Part shown: positions 54,044 to 63,719 of the stretch, piece after piece | How positions within the stretch are numbered: the first letter of the stretch is position 1 | Layout of the letters: each line of letters opens with the position of its first letter | NCBI RefSeq assembly: GCF_016907535.1 | Contig: NZ_JAFBCF010000001.1 | Location: 992,001 to 1,056,000 of the forward strand | DNA: 64,000 nucleotides | From: Microlunatus panaciterrae | GTDB lineage: Bacteria > Actinomycetota > Actinomycetes > Propionibacteriales > Propionibacteriaceae | Reading direction: 5' to 3' | Program-made: the position numbers and the translations under genes | The notes under the pieces: generated by a model | The model's database searches: none | The model's input: only the letters and a program-made list of their open reading frames with translations | Told to the model about the DNA's origin: nothing

Positions 54044-55255
54044 GTGACCACCCGCCGACTCCCCCGCTGGAACGAGCTGTCACCCCTGCTGCGACTCCGG
54101 CGACCGGACCTCAACCCGACCGGGCGACGGCTCGACCGGGCCCTCTGCATTGAGGACCTGCGCGCCATCGCCCGCCGACGGACACCCCGGGCGGTCTTCG
54201 ACTACGTCGACGGCGGAGCCGATGGCGAGGTCAGCCTTCGCCGCGCGCGCGACCTGTTCGCCTCGCTGGAGCTGCAGCCCGGGGTGCTGCACGACGTCTC
54301 GGCCCCGGATCTCCGCACCCCCGTGCTGGGCCGGACGAACAGCCTGCCGTTCGCGTTCGCCCCGACCGGCTTCACCCGGATGATGCAGCATGAGGGCGAG
54401 GTGGCGGTCGCGCGCGTCGCCGCCCGCAACGGTATCGGCTACGCCCTCTCGACCATGGGCACCAGCACCATCGAGACGGTCGCCGCCGCCGCGCCCGAGG
54501 GACGGCTCTGGTTCCAGCTGTACGTCTGGAAGGATCGGGCCGCCAGCGTGGATCTGCTGGCCCGGGCTCGGCAGGCCGGCTACCAGGCGGTGGTGCTGAC
54601 CGTGGACAGCGCCGTCACCGGGCTGCGTCGACGCGACCTGCGCAACGGCTTCGCGATGCCACCGGCACTGACCGCCCGGACGGTGCTGGACGGCGCCCTG
54701 CACCCGCACTGGTGGGTGAACCTGCTGACCACCGAGCCGCTGCAGTTCGCCTCGCTGCGGCGGTGGGACCGTCCACTGGCCGAACTCGGCAACCTGCTCT
54801 TCGACCCGAGTGTCACCCTCGACGACCTGGCCTGGCTGCGGTCTGCCTGGGACGGCCCGCTCGTCGTCAAGGGGATCCAGACGGTCCGGGACGCCCAGCG
54901 GGTGCTGTCGGTCGGCGCCGACGCGGTCGTACTCTCCAACCACGGCGGCCGGCAGCTGGACCTGGCTCCGACGCCGCTGCGGCTGTTGCCCGAGGTGCGC
55001 GACGCCGTCGGCGACGGGCCAGAGATCTGGGTCGACACCGGCATCCTGACCGGCTCCGACATCGTGGCAGCACACGCCCTCGGCGCGAACCTGGCCTTGG
55101 TGGGCCGGGCCTACCTCTATGGGCTGATGGCCGGCGGCGAGCGCGGCGTCGAGCGCGCCGTGCAGATCCTGCGCGCCGAGGTCACCCGCACCATGCAGCT
55201 GATGGGTGTCTCCCGGATCAGCGACCTGACCCCGGACCACGTCCGGCTCCCCTAG
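54044..55255 (+). CDS. FMN-dependent alpha-hydroxy-acid oxidase (LldD-like)
   Basis: 403 residues with FDYVDGGADGEVSLRRAR, LWFQLYVWKDRAAS, TVDSAVTGLRRRDLRNGFAMPP, LVVKGIQTVRDAQRV and the signature SNHGGRQLD. Resembles quinone-linked L-lactate dehydrogenases. GTG 54044 has GGAGG 8 nt upstream; the frame stays open further upstream but without homology. Next to the lactonase and dehydratase, it could oxidise the L-lactate made in non-phosphorylative L-fucose breakdown (inference). Confidence 0.88.
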   Translation: MTTRRLPRWNELSPLLRLRRPDLNPTGRRLDRALCIEDLRAIARRRTPRAVFDYVDGGADGEVSLRRARDLFASLELQPGVLHDVSAPDLRTPVLGRTNSLPFAFAPTGFTRMMQHEGEVAVARVAARNGIGYALSTMGTSTIETVAAAAPEGRLWFQLYVWKDRAASVDLLARARQAGYQAVVLTVDSAVTGLRRRDLRNGFAMPPALTARTVLDGALHPHWWVNLLTTEPLQFASLRRWDRPLAELGNLLFDPSVTLDDLAWLRSAWDGPLVVKGIQTVRDAQRVLSVGADAVVLSNHGGRQLDLAPTPLRLLPEVRDAVGDGPEIWVDTGILTGSDIVAAHALGANLALVGRAYLYGLMAGGERGVERAVQILRAEVTRTMQLMGVSRISDLTPDHVRLP

Positions 55256-55280
55256 TCCCCCTGGCCCTGGCCTACGCTGG

Positions 55281-55372
55281 TGTCAGTTTCCCAAGTCGAC
55301 TTGGGAAACTGTCACAGAGCCAGGGAGATTTGCGCCGCCATGTGACAGGAACCCTGGCTCTGTCAGCCCTGG
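55281..55372. repeat. Palindromic intergenic element, copy 2
   Basis: The same 24-bp palindrome as at 29.9 kb (half-site GTTTCCCAAGTC, here 55286-55309) followed by TGTCAC. ACAGAGCCAGGG at about 55314-55325 then pairs exactly with CCCTGGCTCTGT at about 55352-55363. The core is conserved between copies while the second hairpin has changed both arms together, keeping base-pairing. Confidence 0.8.
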
Positions 55373-55397
55373 GCGACGAAGGTCACACCGCACTCAT

Positions 55398-55444
55398 TTG
55401 TGTGTGCCATGCAAGTAATCTTATAGTTGCGTCATGCACGTACT
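55398..55444 (+). promoter_or_regulatory. MarR-operon promoter with CATGCANGTANT direct repeats
   Basis: TTGTGT (55398-55403) and TATAGT (55422-55427) form a -35/-10 pair at 18-bp spacing; the -10 ends 6 nt before the MarR ATG, so the mRNA is likely leaderless. CATGCAAGTAAT (55408-55419, within the spacer) and CATGCACGTACT (55433-55444, over the start codon) are 25 bp apart and probably autoregulatory sites. Confidence 0.6.
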
Positions 55445-55901
55445 TTCCTCGCTGGACGACAACTCGACACAGTCTGTCGAGGAGTCGGTGCTGGCCGCAC
55501 TGATGGCGATCGGTCGCCTGATGCGGCAGCGTACGGCCAGCGACATCGACCCCGGCACCTTCTGGCTGCTGCACACGCTGCGCTGCAACGGCGCGCTGCG
55601 GGTGACCGAACTGGCGGCGAAGATGAGCCTGGATTCCTCCACCGTCTCCCGGCACGTGCAGCAGCTGGACCGTTCCGGCCTGGTGGAGCGGAAGGCCGAC
55701 CCGGATGACGGTCGCGCCCAGCTGGTCGACGTGAGCGCCCGCGGGCACGAACTGCTGAACGAGGGCTTCGCCCAGCGCAAGGCCGCCCTGATCCAGCATT
55801 TCGTGAGCTGGGACCGCGAGGACGTCGAGGCCCTCGAGCGCCTGCTGAACAAGTTCGTCAACGACATCGACAGCACCATCGCAGAACTGGAGCAGAAGTG
55901 A
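55434..55901 (+). CDS. MarR-family regulator
   Basis: 155 residues with the winged HTH at about 55-110 ([50 protein letters not shown]) between dimerisation helices. It overlaps the MFS gene by 4 bp (GTGA), a standard repressor-efflux pair. Ligand unknown, probably a compound exported by the pump. Confidence 0.9.
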   Translation: MHVLSSLDDNSTQSVEESVLAALMAIGRLMRQRTASDIDPGTFWLLHTLRCNGALRVTELAAKMSLDSSTVSRHVQQLDRSGLVERKADPDDGRAQLVDVSARGHELLNEGFAQRKAALIQHFVSWDREDVEALERLLNKFVNDIDSTIAELEQK

Positions 55902-57535
55902 ACAAGAAACCTGAGCCGCGCCGCGCGCTCATCTCGGAAGCGGATCCGGCTGTCGCCGCTGGTCCGACTCCGAGCGGGGACTACCTGAGCCACCGCCAGA
56001 TCATGGTCGTGCTGGGCGGTCTGATGGCCGGCATGTTCCTGGCCGCACTCGACCAGAGCATCGTCGGTGTCGCCCTGCCGAAGATCACCTCCGATCTCGG
56101 CGGCCTCGACAAGCTCTCCTGGGTGGTCACCGCCTACCTGCTGACGTCGACAGCAGCCACCCCTTTGTGGGGCAAGATTTCCGACCTTCTCGGCCGTCGG
56201 CCGATCTTCCAGGCGGCGATCGTGGTGTTCCTGATCGGATCGGTGATCTGTGGCCTGGCGCCCAACATCGAGGTCATGATCATCGGCCGGGCCATCCAGG
56301 GCCTCGGTGGTGGCGGCCTGATGTCGCTGGCGCTGGCCGTCATCGGCGACATCATCCCGCCTCGCGAGCGGGGCAAGTACCAGGGCCTGTTCGGCGCCGT
56401 CTTCGGCGTCTCGTCGGTCGCCGGCCCGCTGCTCGGCGGCCTCTTCACCGACCACCTCGGCTGGGAGTGGATCTTCTTCATCAACCTGCCGATCGGTATC
56501 GCGGCTCTGGTCATCACCTCGTTTGCGCTGAAGCTGCACCATGTGAAGCGCGACACCTCGGTCGACTACCTCGGCGCAGCCACGGTGGTCGCCTCGGTGA
56601 CCAGCCTGATCCTGTACGTGAGCTGGGCCGGCCCCGACGTGGGCTGGCTGTCCGGCACCGGTATCGGCCTGCTGGTGGCAACGGTCCTCTTCGGCGCCGC
56701 CTTCGTGCTGGTCGAGCTGCGGGCCAAGGAGCCCATCATCCCGATGGGGCTGTTCCGGAACTGGATCTTCACCTCCAACGTCACCTTCGCCATGATCATG
56801 GGCATCGGGATGTTCGGCGGCCTGATCTACCTGCCGATCTACCTGCAGGCGGTTCAGGGGATGTCGGCCACCCGATCCGGGCTGGCGATGCTGCCGATGG
56901 TGATCGGCATGTTCACCACCTCCATCGGTGGCGGCCAGCTGATGAGCCGTACCGGCCGCTACAAATGGATGCCGATCCTGGGGGCGATCGTCGTCGGTGG
57001 CGCCCTGTTCGCCTTCTCGCACCTCACCGTGGACACCTCGTACCCGTTGGTGGCGTTGAACATGTTCGCGTTCGGCTTCGGTCTGGGCCTGACCATGCAG
57101 GTGGTCGTGACGGCTGTGCAGAACTCGGTGGACCGCAGGCACATGGGCACCGCAACCGCCTCGGTCACCTTCTTCCGGACCATGGGCGGTGCCATCGGGA
57201 CGGCCCTGTTCGGGGCGATCCTGAACACCCGCCTCACTCATCACCTGTCCCAGATCGTCCCCGCGGCCGCGAAGGGGCAGATGGGCCAGGCCACCACCTC
57301 GATCCAGGACGTCACCGCCATCCGCGCGCTGCCGGAGCCGGTCAAGACCTGGGTGCTGACCGCCTTCACCGACGCCCTGGACGACGTCTTCATGGTGGCC
57401 GTGCCCTTCATGGCCGTAGCGTTGCTGATCGCCGTGTTCATGAAGGAGAAGCCGCTGGGCATGCGCAAGGAGGTCACAGAGGAGACGACCACCGGCGCCG
57501 CTGAGGAACCAGATCTCGTGCCCATGGCACATTAG
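55898..57535 (+). CDS. MFS drug-efflux transporter, DHA2 (14-TM) family
   Basis: 545-residue EmrB/QacA-type proton antiporter with 14 predicted helices. TM1 holds [26 protein letters not shown] (motif D1), the loop between TM2 and TM3 [14 protein letters not shown] (motif A), and TM5 [33 protein letters not shown] (motif C). Start GTG overlaps the MarR stop. Likely exports a hydrophobic drug or metabolite. Confidence 0.92.
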   Translation: MNKKPEPRRALISEADPAVAAGPTPSGDYLSHRQIMVVLGGLMAGMFLAALDQSIVGVALPKITSDLGGLDKLSWVVTAYLLTSTAATPLWGKISDLLGRRPIFQAAIVVFLIGSVICGLAPNIEVMIIGRAIQGLGGGGLMSLALAVIGDIIPPRERGKYQGLFGAVFGVSSVAGPLLGGLFTDHLGWEWIFFINLPIGIAALVITSFALKLHHVKRDTSVDYLGAATVVASVTSLILYVSWAGPDVGWLSGTGIGLLVATVLFGAAFVLVELRAKEPIIPMGLFRNWIFTSNVTFAMIMGIGMFGGLIYLPIYLQAVQGMSATRSGLAMLPMVIGMFTTSIGGGQLMSRTGRYKWMPILGAIVVGGALFAFSHLTVDTSYPLVALNMFAFGFGLGLTMQVVVTAVQNSVDRRHMGTATASVTFFRTMGGAIGTALFGAILNTRLTHHLSQIVPAAAKGQMGQATTSIQDVTAIRALPEPVKTWVLTAFTDALDDVFMVAVPFMAVALLIAVFMKEKPLGMRKEVTEETTTGAAEEPDLVPMAH

Positions 57536-57605
57536 AACCCGCAGCACCGAACCAACCGCACGCTGAGCCGCCCGACCGGGCAGCCACAGGAGCTTGAGGA
57601 TATCC

Positions 57606-58892
57606 ATGCAGAGTGAGCACATGACCCGGACCGGCCGGTGGCAACGCACCGGACTGGCAGTGACGGCCCTCGCCCTCGCGGCGGCCCTGGCCGGCTGCGG
57701 CTCGGTACCCACCAGCCAGGGAACCGAGACTGATGGTGGCGGCCGGACCTCGTCCTCGACCTCCGCCCCGGCGCAGAGCGAGCAGCCGACCCCCTCCCCG
57801 ACCCCGGACCCGGTCGTGTTCACCAGCAATGTCGAAGACCACGCCACCGATGTCAAGGTGGACACCACGGTCGCGGTCAAGGCCTCCGGCGGCACCGTCT
57901 CGTCGGTGAAGCTGGCCTACTCCGGCAAGGACGCGGACGGGAACGCCAAGACCATGGCGGTGCCCGGGCACCTCAACAAGGCCCACACCGCCTGGTCGGC
58001 CTCCACCGGCCTGGACCCTGCCACCAGGTACCGGCTGGTGATGACCGGAACGAGCGATCAGGGAGTGAAGACCACCACCAGGTCGTCGTTCACCACCCAA
58101 CAGCTGAGCCTGGACCAGCAGACCTTCCCGACGCTGTACCCGCTGTCGGGACAGAAGGTTGGTGTTGGGATGCCGGTGATCATCACCTTCGACGTCGCAG
58201 TCAAGGACAAGGCGGAATTTGAGAAGCACCTGTCGGTGACCACGTCTCCTCGCCAGCAGGGCACCTGGCACTGGGTCAGTGACACCGAGGTCCACTTCCG
58301 GCCGAAGCACTTCTGGAAGCCCGGGACGAAGGTCACCGTCGACGCCAACCTCAACGGCGTGAACGCCGGCGGTGGCATCTACGGTCAGCACTCCCGCAGC
58401 ACCTCGTTCACCATCGGCCGCTCGGTGGTGACCAAGATCGATCTCAAGCGCGACAAGGCGAAGGTCTACATCAACGGCAAGCTGAGCCGGACCATCAAGG
58501 TCAGCGGCGGCAAGCCCGGGTTCACCACCCGCAGCGGCACCAAGTTGATCATGGCCAAGCTGAGGACGACGAAGATGGCCTCGGAGACCATCGGCATCGC
58601 TGACAAGAACTCGCCCAACTACTACTCACTGGACGTCGAGTACGCCATGCGGATCACCTCCTCCGGGGAGTTCCTGCACGCCGCCCCGTGGAACATGGCC
58701 GTCTTCGGCCGGACCAACGCCAGTCACGGCTGCGTCGGGATGAGCACCGCGGACGCGCGCTGGCTGTTCAACACCGTCAGCATCGGCGACCCGACCATCA
58801 CCACCGGAACCAGCCGGGGTCTGGAGCAGGGCAACGGCTGGAGCGACTGGGACGTCTCGTACGCCAAGTACAAGCAGGGCTCAGCCCTCTGA
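57606..58892 (+). CDS. L,D-transpeptidase lipoprotein (YkuD, Ig-like domains)
   Basis: 428-residue lipoprotein that should form 3-3 cross-links in peptidoglycan. Signal peptide with lipobox LAGC (about residue 31), a Thr/Ser/Pro linker, two Ig-like domains (about 70-265) as in LdtMt2, and a YkuD domain with the catalytic SHGCVG Cys near residue 380. GAGGA lies 5 nt before the ATG; an upstream TTG is less likely. Same strand as the MFS gene, 70 bp downstream. Confidence 0.93.
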   Translation: MQSEHMTRTGRWQRTGLAVTALALAAALAGCGSVPTSQGTETDGGGRTSSSTSAPAQSEQPTPSPTPDPVVFTSNVEDHATDVKVDTTVAVKASGGTVSSVKLAYSGKDADGNAKTMAVPGHLNKAHTAWSASTGLDPATRYRLVMTGTSDQGVKTTTRSSFTTQQLSLDQQTFPTLYPLSGQKVGVGMPVIITFDVAVKDKAEFEKHLSVTTSPRQQGTWHWVSDTEVHFRPKHFWKPGTKVTVDANLNGVNAGGGIYGQHSRSTSFTIGRSVVTKIDLKRDKAKVYINGKLSRTIKVSGGKPGFTTRSGTKLIMAKLRTTKMASETIGIADKNSPNYYSLDVEYAMRITSSGEFLHAAPWNMAVFGRTNASHGCVGMSTADARWLFNTVSIGDPTITTGTSRGLEQGNGWSDWDVSYAKYKQGSAL

Positions 58893-58902
58893 GCCCCTCG
58901 GG

Positions 58903-60156
58903 CTAGCTGACGACGTCCGTGATCAGGGCGGGGTCGCCATCGGTGGCGACCAGATCCTGGATGAACGTCTTGGTGAAGGCCAGGAACGGGACGGCCATCA
59001 GTGCCCCCACGATGCCGCCGACGATGACCCCGGTGGCAATGGCCAGCAGCACGGCCAGCGGGTGCAGCCTCACGGCCCGACCCAGCAGGAAGGGCTGCAG
59101 GATGTGCCCCTCCAGCTGCATCACGGCAACGATCCCGGCCAGCATCACCAGGGCCTGCACCCAGCCGAGCGCCACCAGAGCGACGACGACGGCCACGAAG
59201 CCTGAGATGAAGGCACCGACGAGCGGGATGAACGCTCCGAGGAACACCAGCGTCGCCAGCGCCGGGGCCACCGGCACCTGCAGGATCAGGGCGACGATCA
59301 GCACACCGATCGCGTCCATCAGCGCCACCAGGATCGTCGCGCGGACATAGGAGACCAGCGACGTCCACCCTCGTCGGGCCGAATGGTCCGTCCTGGCGCG
59401 GGCCTGCTTGGGCACGAAGTTCAGCAGGAACGTCCAGACCCGGCGGCCGTCGTAGAGGAAGTAGAACAGGGTGAAGATCACGATGGCGAAGCCGGCTACG
59501 AAGTGCCCGACCTGGGCACCGATCTCCGCAACGTAGGTGGCTATCTGAGACTCGCTGCTGGTCAGGAAGTCCTGCAGCTGGTTCACGTAGTCGTTCAGCC
59601 GCGTCTTGTTCACATGCAACGGGCTGTTGGCCAGCCAGTCCAACAGCTGGTTGAAGCCCGTGATCACCTGGCTGGCCAGCTGAGACGACTGGGAGGCGAT
59701 CTGGGTGGCCACCAGGGTCAAGGTGCCGAACACCAGCGCCAGGCCGCCGATGACCGAGATGCCCGCGGCGAGTCCGCGGTGCACCCCCCAGGTGCGCAGA
59801 CGGTGCGCCACCGGGAACAGCAGCGCAGCCAACAGGGTGGCTACCGCCAGCGGGACCATCACTTCGGACAGGAAGCGGATTCCCCAGCCGATGAAATAGA
59901 CCAGAACCCCGACCAGCAGCAACCGCCAGGCCCACCCGGCCGCAATCTGCAACCCTCGGGGGATGCCGGAGTCGTCACCGGAGGCGACTGCGGCTGGCTC
60001 GACCAGCTCCGCCGGAACGGCCGCCTCGGTTGCGGGAGCTCGCGTCGACGATGTCGGAACCGGCTCGATGGCTGCACGTCTGGCCGGCACCGGCAGCCGG
60101 TCCGCACGCCTCAGCCGTCGGGGGATGCCCCGTTTGAAGCGGTCAAGAGCGTCCAT
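58903..60156 (-). CDS. AI-2E/PerM-family permease
   Basis: 417-residue membrane protein with a Pro/Ala-rich N-terminal 65 residues and about eight transmembrane helices. The family blocks IFTLFYFLYDGRRVW, LVFLGAFIPLVGAFISGFVAVVVAL and GHILQPFLLGRAVRLHPLAVLLAIATG are intact. Members export AI-2 or exchange ions; substrate unknown here. ATG 60154-60156 has GGAGGG 5 nt upstream. Converges with the L,D-transpeptidase gene. Confidence 0.9.
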   Translation of the reverse strand: MDALDRFKRGIPRRLRRADRLPVPARRAAIEPVPTSSTRAPATEAAVPAELVEPAAVASGDDSGIPRGLQIAAGWAWRLLLVGVLVYFIGWGIRFLSEVMVPLAVATLLAALLFPVAHRLRTWGVHRGLAAGISVIGGLALVFGTLTLVATQIASQSSQLASQVITGFNQLLDWLANSPLHVNKTRLNDYVNQLQDFLTSSESQIATYVAEIGAQVGHFVAGFAIVIFTLFYFLYDGRRVWTFLLNFVPKQARARTDHSARRGWTSLVSYVRATILVALMDAIGVLIVALILQVPVAPALATLVFLGAFIPLVGAFISGFVAVVVALVALGWVQALVMLAGIVAVMQLEGHILQPFLLGRAVRLHPLAVLLAIATGVIVGGIVGALMAVPFLAFTKTFIQDLVATDGDPALITDVVS

Positions 60157-60329
60157 CAATACCCTCCCGTGAACAGGTCGCCGAGCGGTCGCTTGTTGAC
60201 ATCGATCCGCGCTGCGCGAGCTCGGCGACTGGATCGCTCCGCGGTGGCAACGCTATCGGACGCCGCGGAGCCGCTCGCCCGCGCCCGATCGGGCCGAGCA
60301 GTGGCGGCTGGCCGCTTCCTGCGCACGGC

Positions 60330-61682
60330 TCAGGTGCCGAACGAGGCAGCCAGGGCCGCCGCCACCGCCGGGTTCTGTTCGGCCAGCAGCCCGATCGGCG
60401 AGAGTAGGTAGTCGCCGTCGACGGCCACCCGGGGTCGTTCGGGGAGCATCCGACCCGTTCCCTGCGCCCTGGCGAGGGCGTCGGAGACCAGCCGCACCCC
60501 AGCGGTCGGGTCGGCGCGCAGCACGCCCCCCGAGCCGATCAACAGCTCGACCTCGCGAAGGTCGACCCCGCTGCGGTGCAGCACCCTTCGGCCGGCGATG
60601 AGCAACGCCTCCGAGCGGCCGGAATGCCGGCGCAGCGCCCCGGCGACGGCGATCGTCGCCAGCACCGCGTCGGCGGCCCGCTCGGCCGCCGTGTGGGGCA
60701 GCCGGCTCGGCGACAGAGTTGACACCCACATGTCCAGCAACGTGCGGTCGGCCGCCGTCAGCAGCCCCTCCGCCTGACCGTGGCTCAGCGTGGCCGGCGC
60801 CGACCAGCGGACACCGAGGTCTCCCTCGACCGTACGGCTGGCCCGGCTCGGTGCCACCACCTCGCGGGACAGGCCAGCCTCGGGTGCACCCTCGGCAGCG
60901 TCCACCTGCAGCACGGAGTGCACGTCCGTGGTGGCGCCGCCGACGTCGACCACGGCCACAGCGACCCCGTTCGCGGCGATGGTCTCGACACCACGCAGCA
61001 CCACATCCGGCGTCGCGCCGCGCACCATCTGGGCGAACTCGGCGCTGCGGCTGAGGTGCTTGCCGCCGATCACATGGGTGAGGAACAGCTGCCTGACCCG
61101 CCGGCGCGCATCGTCGGGGGCGAAGACGCCGATCTCCGGCACGACGTTCGCCGCGATCAGGTGCTCGACGGAGCTGAGCAGCTCCGACACCTCGGCGGCG
61201 GCCGCGGCGTTCCCGGCGACCACGACCGGCAGCTGCAGGTGGGCGGCGGCGATCGTCTGCGCCGACCTGAGCAGGGTCTCGGCGTTGCCGCCATCGGTGC
61301 CGCCCACCAGCAGCAGCAGGTCCGGTGTGGCGGCAGCCAGCCGACCGACTCCGCTCGCATCGAGCCCGCCGGAGATCACCTCGACCACGTGCCCGCCGCT
61401 GGAGAGCGACACCCTGCTTCCGGCCTCGGAGGTGACCAGCCGCTCGTTGCCGATCACCGCGATCCGTAGGCCGCCACCTGCGCTGGAGCTCGCCAGCACC
61501 TCTGCCCCGTCCACCCGGCAGCCTTGGCGGCGGAGCAGGTCGCAGCAGGTGGCCAGTCCGTCCAGGACGTCGGACTCGAGCGTCGTCGGCACGGCGACCG
61601 TCGCGCGCAGCTCGGCCTGGTCGGCGTCGACCCAGCCGACCTTGGTGAAGGTCGAACCGAAGTCCACGCACAGCACCGTCAT
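60330..61682 (-). CDS. GlmL/MutL-family ASKHA ATPase
   Basis: 450 residues of the MutL family (glutamate mutase L; unrelated to the mismatch-repair MutL). ASKHA phosphate loops VLCVDFGSTFTKVGWVD at the N-terminus and VVDVGGATTDVHSV near residue 210, with LLLVGGTDGGN and LIGSGGVLR as further nucleotide contacts. GlmL sits with B12-dependent glutamate mutase in clostridia and may reactivate it; no mutase subunits are in this window, so the role is open. Confidence 0.88.
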   Translation of the reverse strand: MTVLCVDFGSTFTKVGWVDADQAELRATVAVPTTLESDVLDGLATCCDLLRRQGCRVDGAEVLASSSAGGGLRIAVIGNERLVTSEAGSRVSLSSGGHVVEVISGGLDASGVGRLAAATPDLLLLVGGTDGGNAETLLRSAQTIAAAHLQLPVVVAGNAAAAAEVSELLSSVEHLIAANVVPEIGVFAPDDARRRVRQLFLTHVIGGKHLSRSAEFAQMVRGATPDVVLRGVETIAANGVAVAVVDVGGATTDVHSVLQVDAAEGAPEAGLSREVVAPSRASRTVEGDLGVRWSAPATLSHGQAEGLLTAADRTLLDMWVSTLSPSRLPHTAAERAADAVLATIAVAGALRRHSGRSEALLIAGRRVLHRSGVDLREVELLIGSGGVLRADPTAGVRLVSDALARAQGTGRMLPERPRVAVDGDYLLSPIGLLAEQNPAVAAALAASFGT

Positions 61683-61790
61683 GTCTGGATGTCTAGCACG
61701 CATCGCCAACGGCATCCGGCCTTCGCCCGAGGCGCTCCGTTGCGACGAGCCCGGTCGGTCTGCGGCCGGACCGCCCGGCAGACTATCCGG

Positions 61791-63044
61791 GTGAGCTTCC
61801 GCAGCACGGCCGGCGCCTGGGCGCGGCGACGCACCACCCTCCCCCGCGACGTCATCGTGTTGGGCCTGATCGCCTTCTGCGTCGCTGTCGGGTTCGGTGT
61901 GCTGATCCCGGTCCTTCCCGTGTATGCGCGCAGCTTCGGTGTCGGCAACTTCGAGGTCGGCGCCGTGGTCTCCGTGTTCGCGCTGATGCGGCTGGCCACC
62001 AGCCCGTTCTGCGGACGGATGATCACTGCCGCCGGGGAGCGGCTCGTGCTCGCTGTCGGCATCTTCATCGTGGCCCTCTCCAGCGGCTTGGCCGGCATCT
62101 CCCAGACCTACCCGCAGCTGCTGCTCCTGCGCGGGGTCGGCGGAATCGGGTCGGCCATGTTCACCGTGTCCGCCATGACGTTGCTGCTCAACTCGGTGGA
62201 GACCCGGATCCGCGGCCGGGCCGCCGGCTTCTACCAGGGTGGCTTCCTGATCGGTGGGATGGCCGGCCCGGCCATCGGCGGTCTGCTGGCCGCGATCTCG
62301 CTGACCGCACCGTTCTTCTTCTACGCCGCCACGTTGACCGTCGCCGGTGCCGTCGGGTTGGCGTTGCTGCGACGGGGCGCGTCCACGGTGGTCAGCGGAC
62401 CTCACCTGGAGCTGCTGCCATTCCGCCAGGTGGCTCGCGACGTCCGCTACCAGGCGGCCTGTGCCACGAACCTGGCCCAGGGCTGGACCTCCTTCGGCGT
62501 CCGAACAGCGCTGGTGCCCGTGCTGGTCGTGGAGGTCCTGCACCGGCCCGCGTCCTGGACCGGGGTGGCCTTCGCCTGCGCCTCGGTGGCCCAGACGATC
62601 GCGGTCGGACCTGCCGGCAAGTTCGTCGACACGGTCGGTCGGAAGGAGGCGATGGTCGGGGCCGGCGCCCTGGCCGGGGTGTCCATCGGAATCGTTCCGT
62701 TTGCCCCCAACATCTGGGTGCTGATCGGCCTGCTCTGCCTGTACGGCGTGGCAGCGGCCTTTCTCGGCACGGCTCCGGCGGCCGCGGTCGGTGACGCCGC
62801 CGGCGGCCGCGGCGGCACTCCGGTGGCGGTCTTCTCCATGTGCTCCGACGTCGGCGCGATCATCGGGCCCCTGGTGGCCGGTATCTTGGCAGACCAGGTC
62901 TCCTACCCGCTCGCGTTCGGGGTCGGCGCGGTGCTGATGCTCGGGGCGGCGGCGAATGCGCTCCGGATGCCCTCAGGTGTCCCGACCGAACGGTTGACCA
63001 AGGTCGAGAAAGGATTCACCGATGAGCCCACGCCCGCTGACTGA
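61791..63044 (+). CDS. MFS transporter
   Basis: 417-residue 12-helix MFS protein. [45 protein letters not shown] covers TM1-TM2 with a degenerate motif A, and [21 protein letters not shown] is motif C-like, typical of efflux pumps. GTG start without clear ribosome site. The last 23 bp overlap ung, so the two are translationally linked although functionally unrelated. Confidence 0.88.
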   Translation: MSFRSTAGAWARRRTTLPRDVIVLGLIAFCVAVGFGVLIPVLPVYARSFGVGNFEVGAVVSVFALMRLATSPFCGRMITAAGERLVLAVGIFIVALSSGLAGISQTYPQLLLLRGVGGIGSAMFTVSAMTLLLNSVETRIRGRAAGFYQGGFLIGGMAGPAIGGLLAAISLTAPFFFYAATLTVAGAVGLALLRRGASTVVSGPHLELLPFRQVARDVRYQAACATNLAQGWTSFGVRTALVPVLVVEVLHRPASWTGVAFACASVAQTIAVGPAGKFVDTVGRKEAMVGAGALAGVSIGIVPFAPNIWVLIGLLCLYGVAAAFLGTAPAAAVGDAAGGRGGTPVAVFSMCSDVGAIIGPLVAGILADQVSYPLAFGVGAVLMLGAAANALRMPSGVPTERLTKVEKGFTDEPTPAD

Positions 63045-63699
63045 GCTGGTGACCCCGGACTGGGCCGAGGCGTTGAGCCCGGTTGCCGAGGTCCTGACCC
63101 GGATCGGCGGCTTCCTCCGCGACGAGCTGGCCGCCGGCCGGGGCTACCTGCCCGCCGGTGAGAACGTGCTGCGCGCCTTCAGCCGTCCGATGGCCGGGGT
63201 CAGGGTGTTGCTGGTGGGTCAGGACCCGTACCCCACACCGGGGCACCCGGTGGGGCTGTCGTTCTCCGTCGCCCCGGACGTACGGCCGCTGCCGAGAAGC
63301 CTGAACAACATCTACACCGAGCTGCAGGACGACTGCGGGGTGCCGAAGGCGACGAACGGGGATCTGTCCCCATGGTTCGAGCAGGGCGTGCTGCTGCTGA
63401 ACCGGGTGCTGACGGTGCAGCCGGGCCGGTCCGGGTCGCACCGTGGCAAGGGCTGGGAACAGGTGACCGAGACCGCCATCCGGGCGCTGGTGGCGCGTGG
63501 CGGACCGCTGGTCGCCATCTTGTGGGGACGCGACGCGCAGAGCCTGATCCCGCTGCTGGGCGACGTCCCGTACATCGCCAGCGCACATCCGTCGCCGATG
63601 TCGGCCGACCGGGGTTTCTTCGGTTCTCGACCGTTCAGCCGGGCCAACGCGCTGCTGGTGGAGGCCGGCGGCGAACCGGTCAACTGGGCGCTCGGCTGA
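63022..63699 (+). CDS. ung: Uracil-DNA glycosylase, family 1
   Basis: Removes uracil from DNA for base-excision repair. 225 residues: water-activating motif [18 protein letters not shown] with the catalytic Asp, [10 protein letters not shown], and the DNA-intercalation loop [27 protein letters not shown] lies 7 nt before the ATG, inside the end of the upstream MFS gene. Confidence 0.97.
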   Translation: MSPRPLTELVTPDWAEALSPVAEVLTRIGGFLRDELAAGRGYLPAGENVLRAFSRPMAGVRVLLVGQDPYPTPGHPVGLSFSVAPDVRPLPRSLNNIYTELQDDCGVPKATNGDLSPWFEQGVLLLNRVLTVQPGRSGSHRGKGWEQVTETAIRALVARGGPLVAILWGRDAQSLIPLLGDVPYIASAHPSPMSADRGFFGSRPFSRANALLVEAGGEPVNWALG

Positions 63700-63719
63700 G
63701 CCGGACAACAGGGCAGGCG

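Noticed and set aside
55421-57895. 824-codon minus-strand frame over the MarR-MFS operon
   Set aside because: Its His/Asp/Gln/Gly-rich sequence is the complement of the 14-TM transporter; no domain seen.
61683-62543. 287-codon N-terminal extension of the GlmL-like frame
   Set aside because: The frame is open only because it runs antisense to the MFS gene; the conserved ASKHA start is at 61682.
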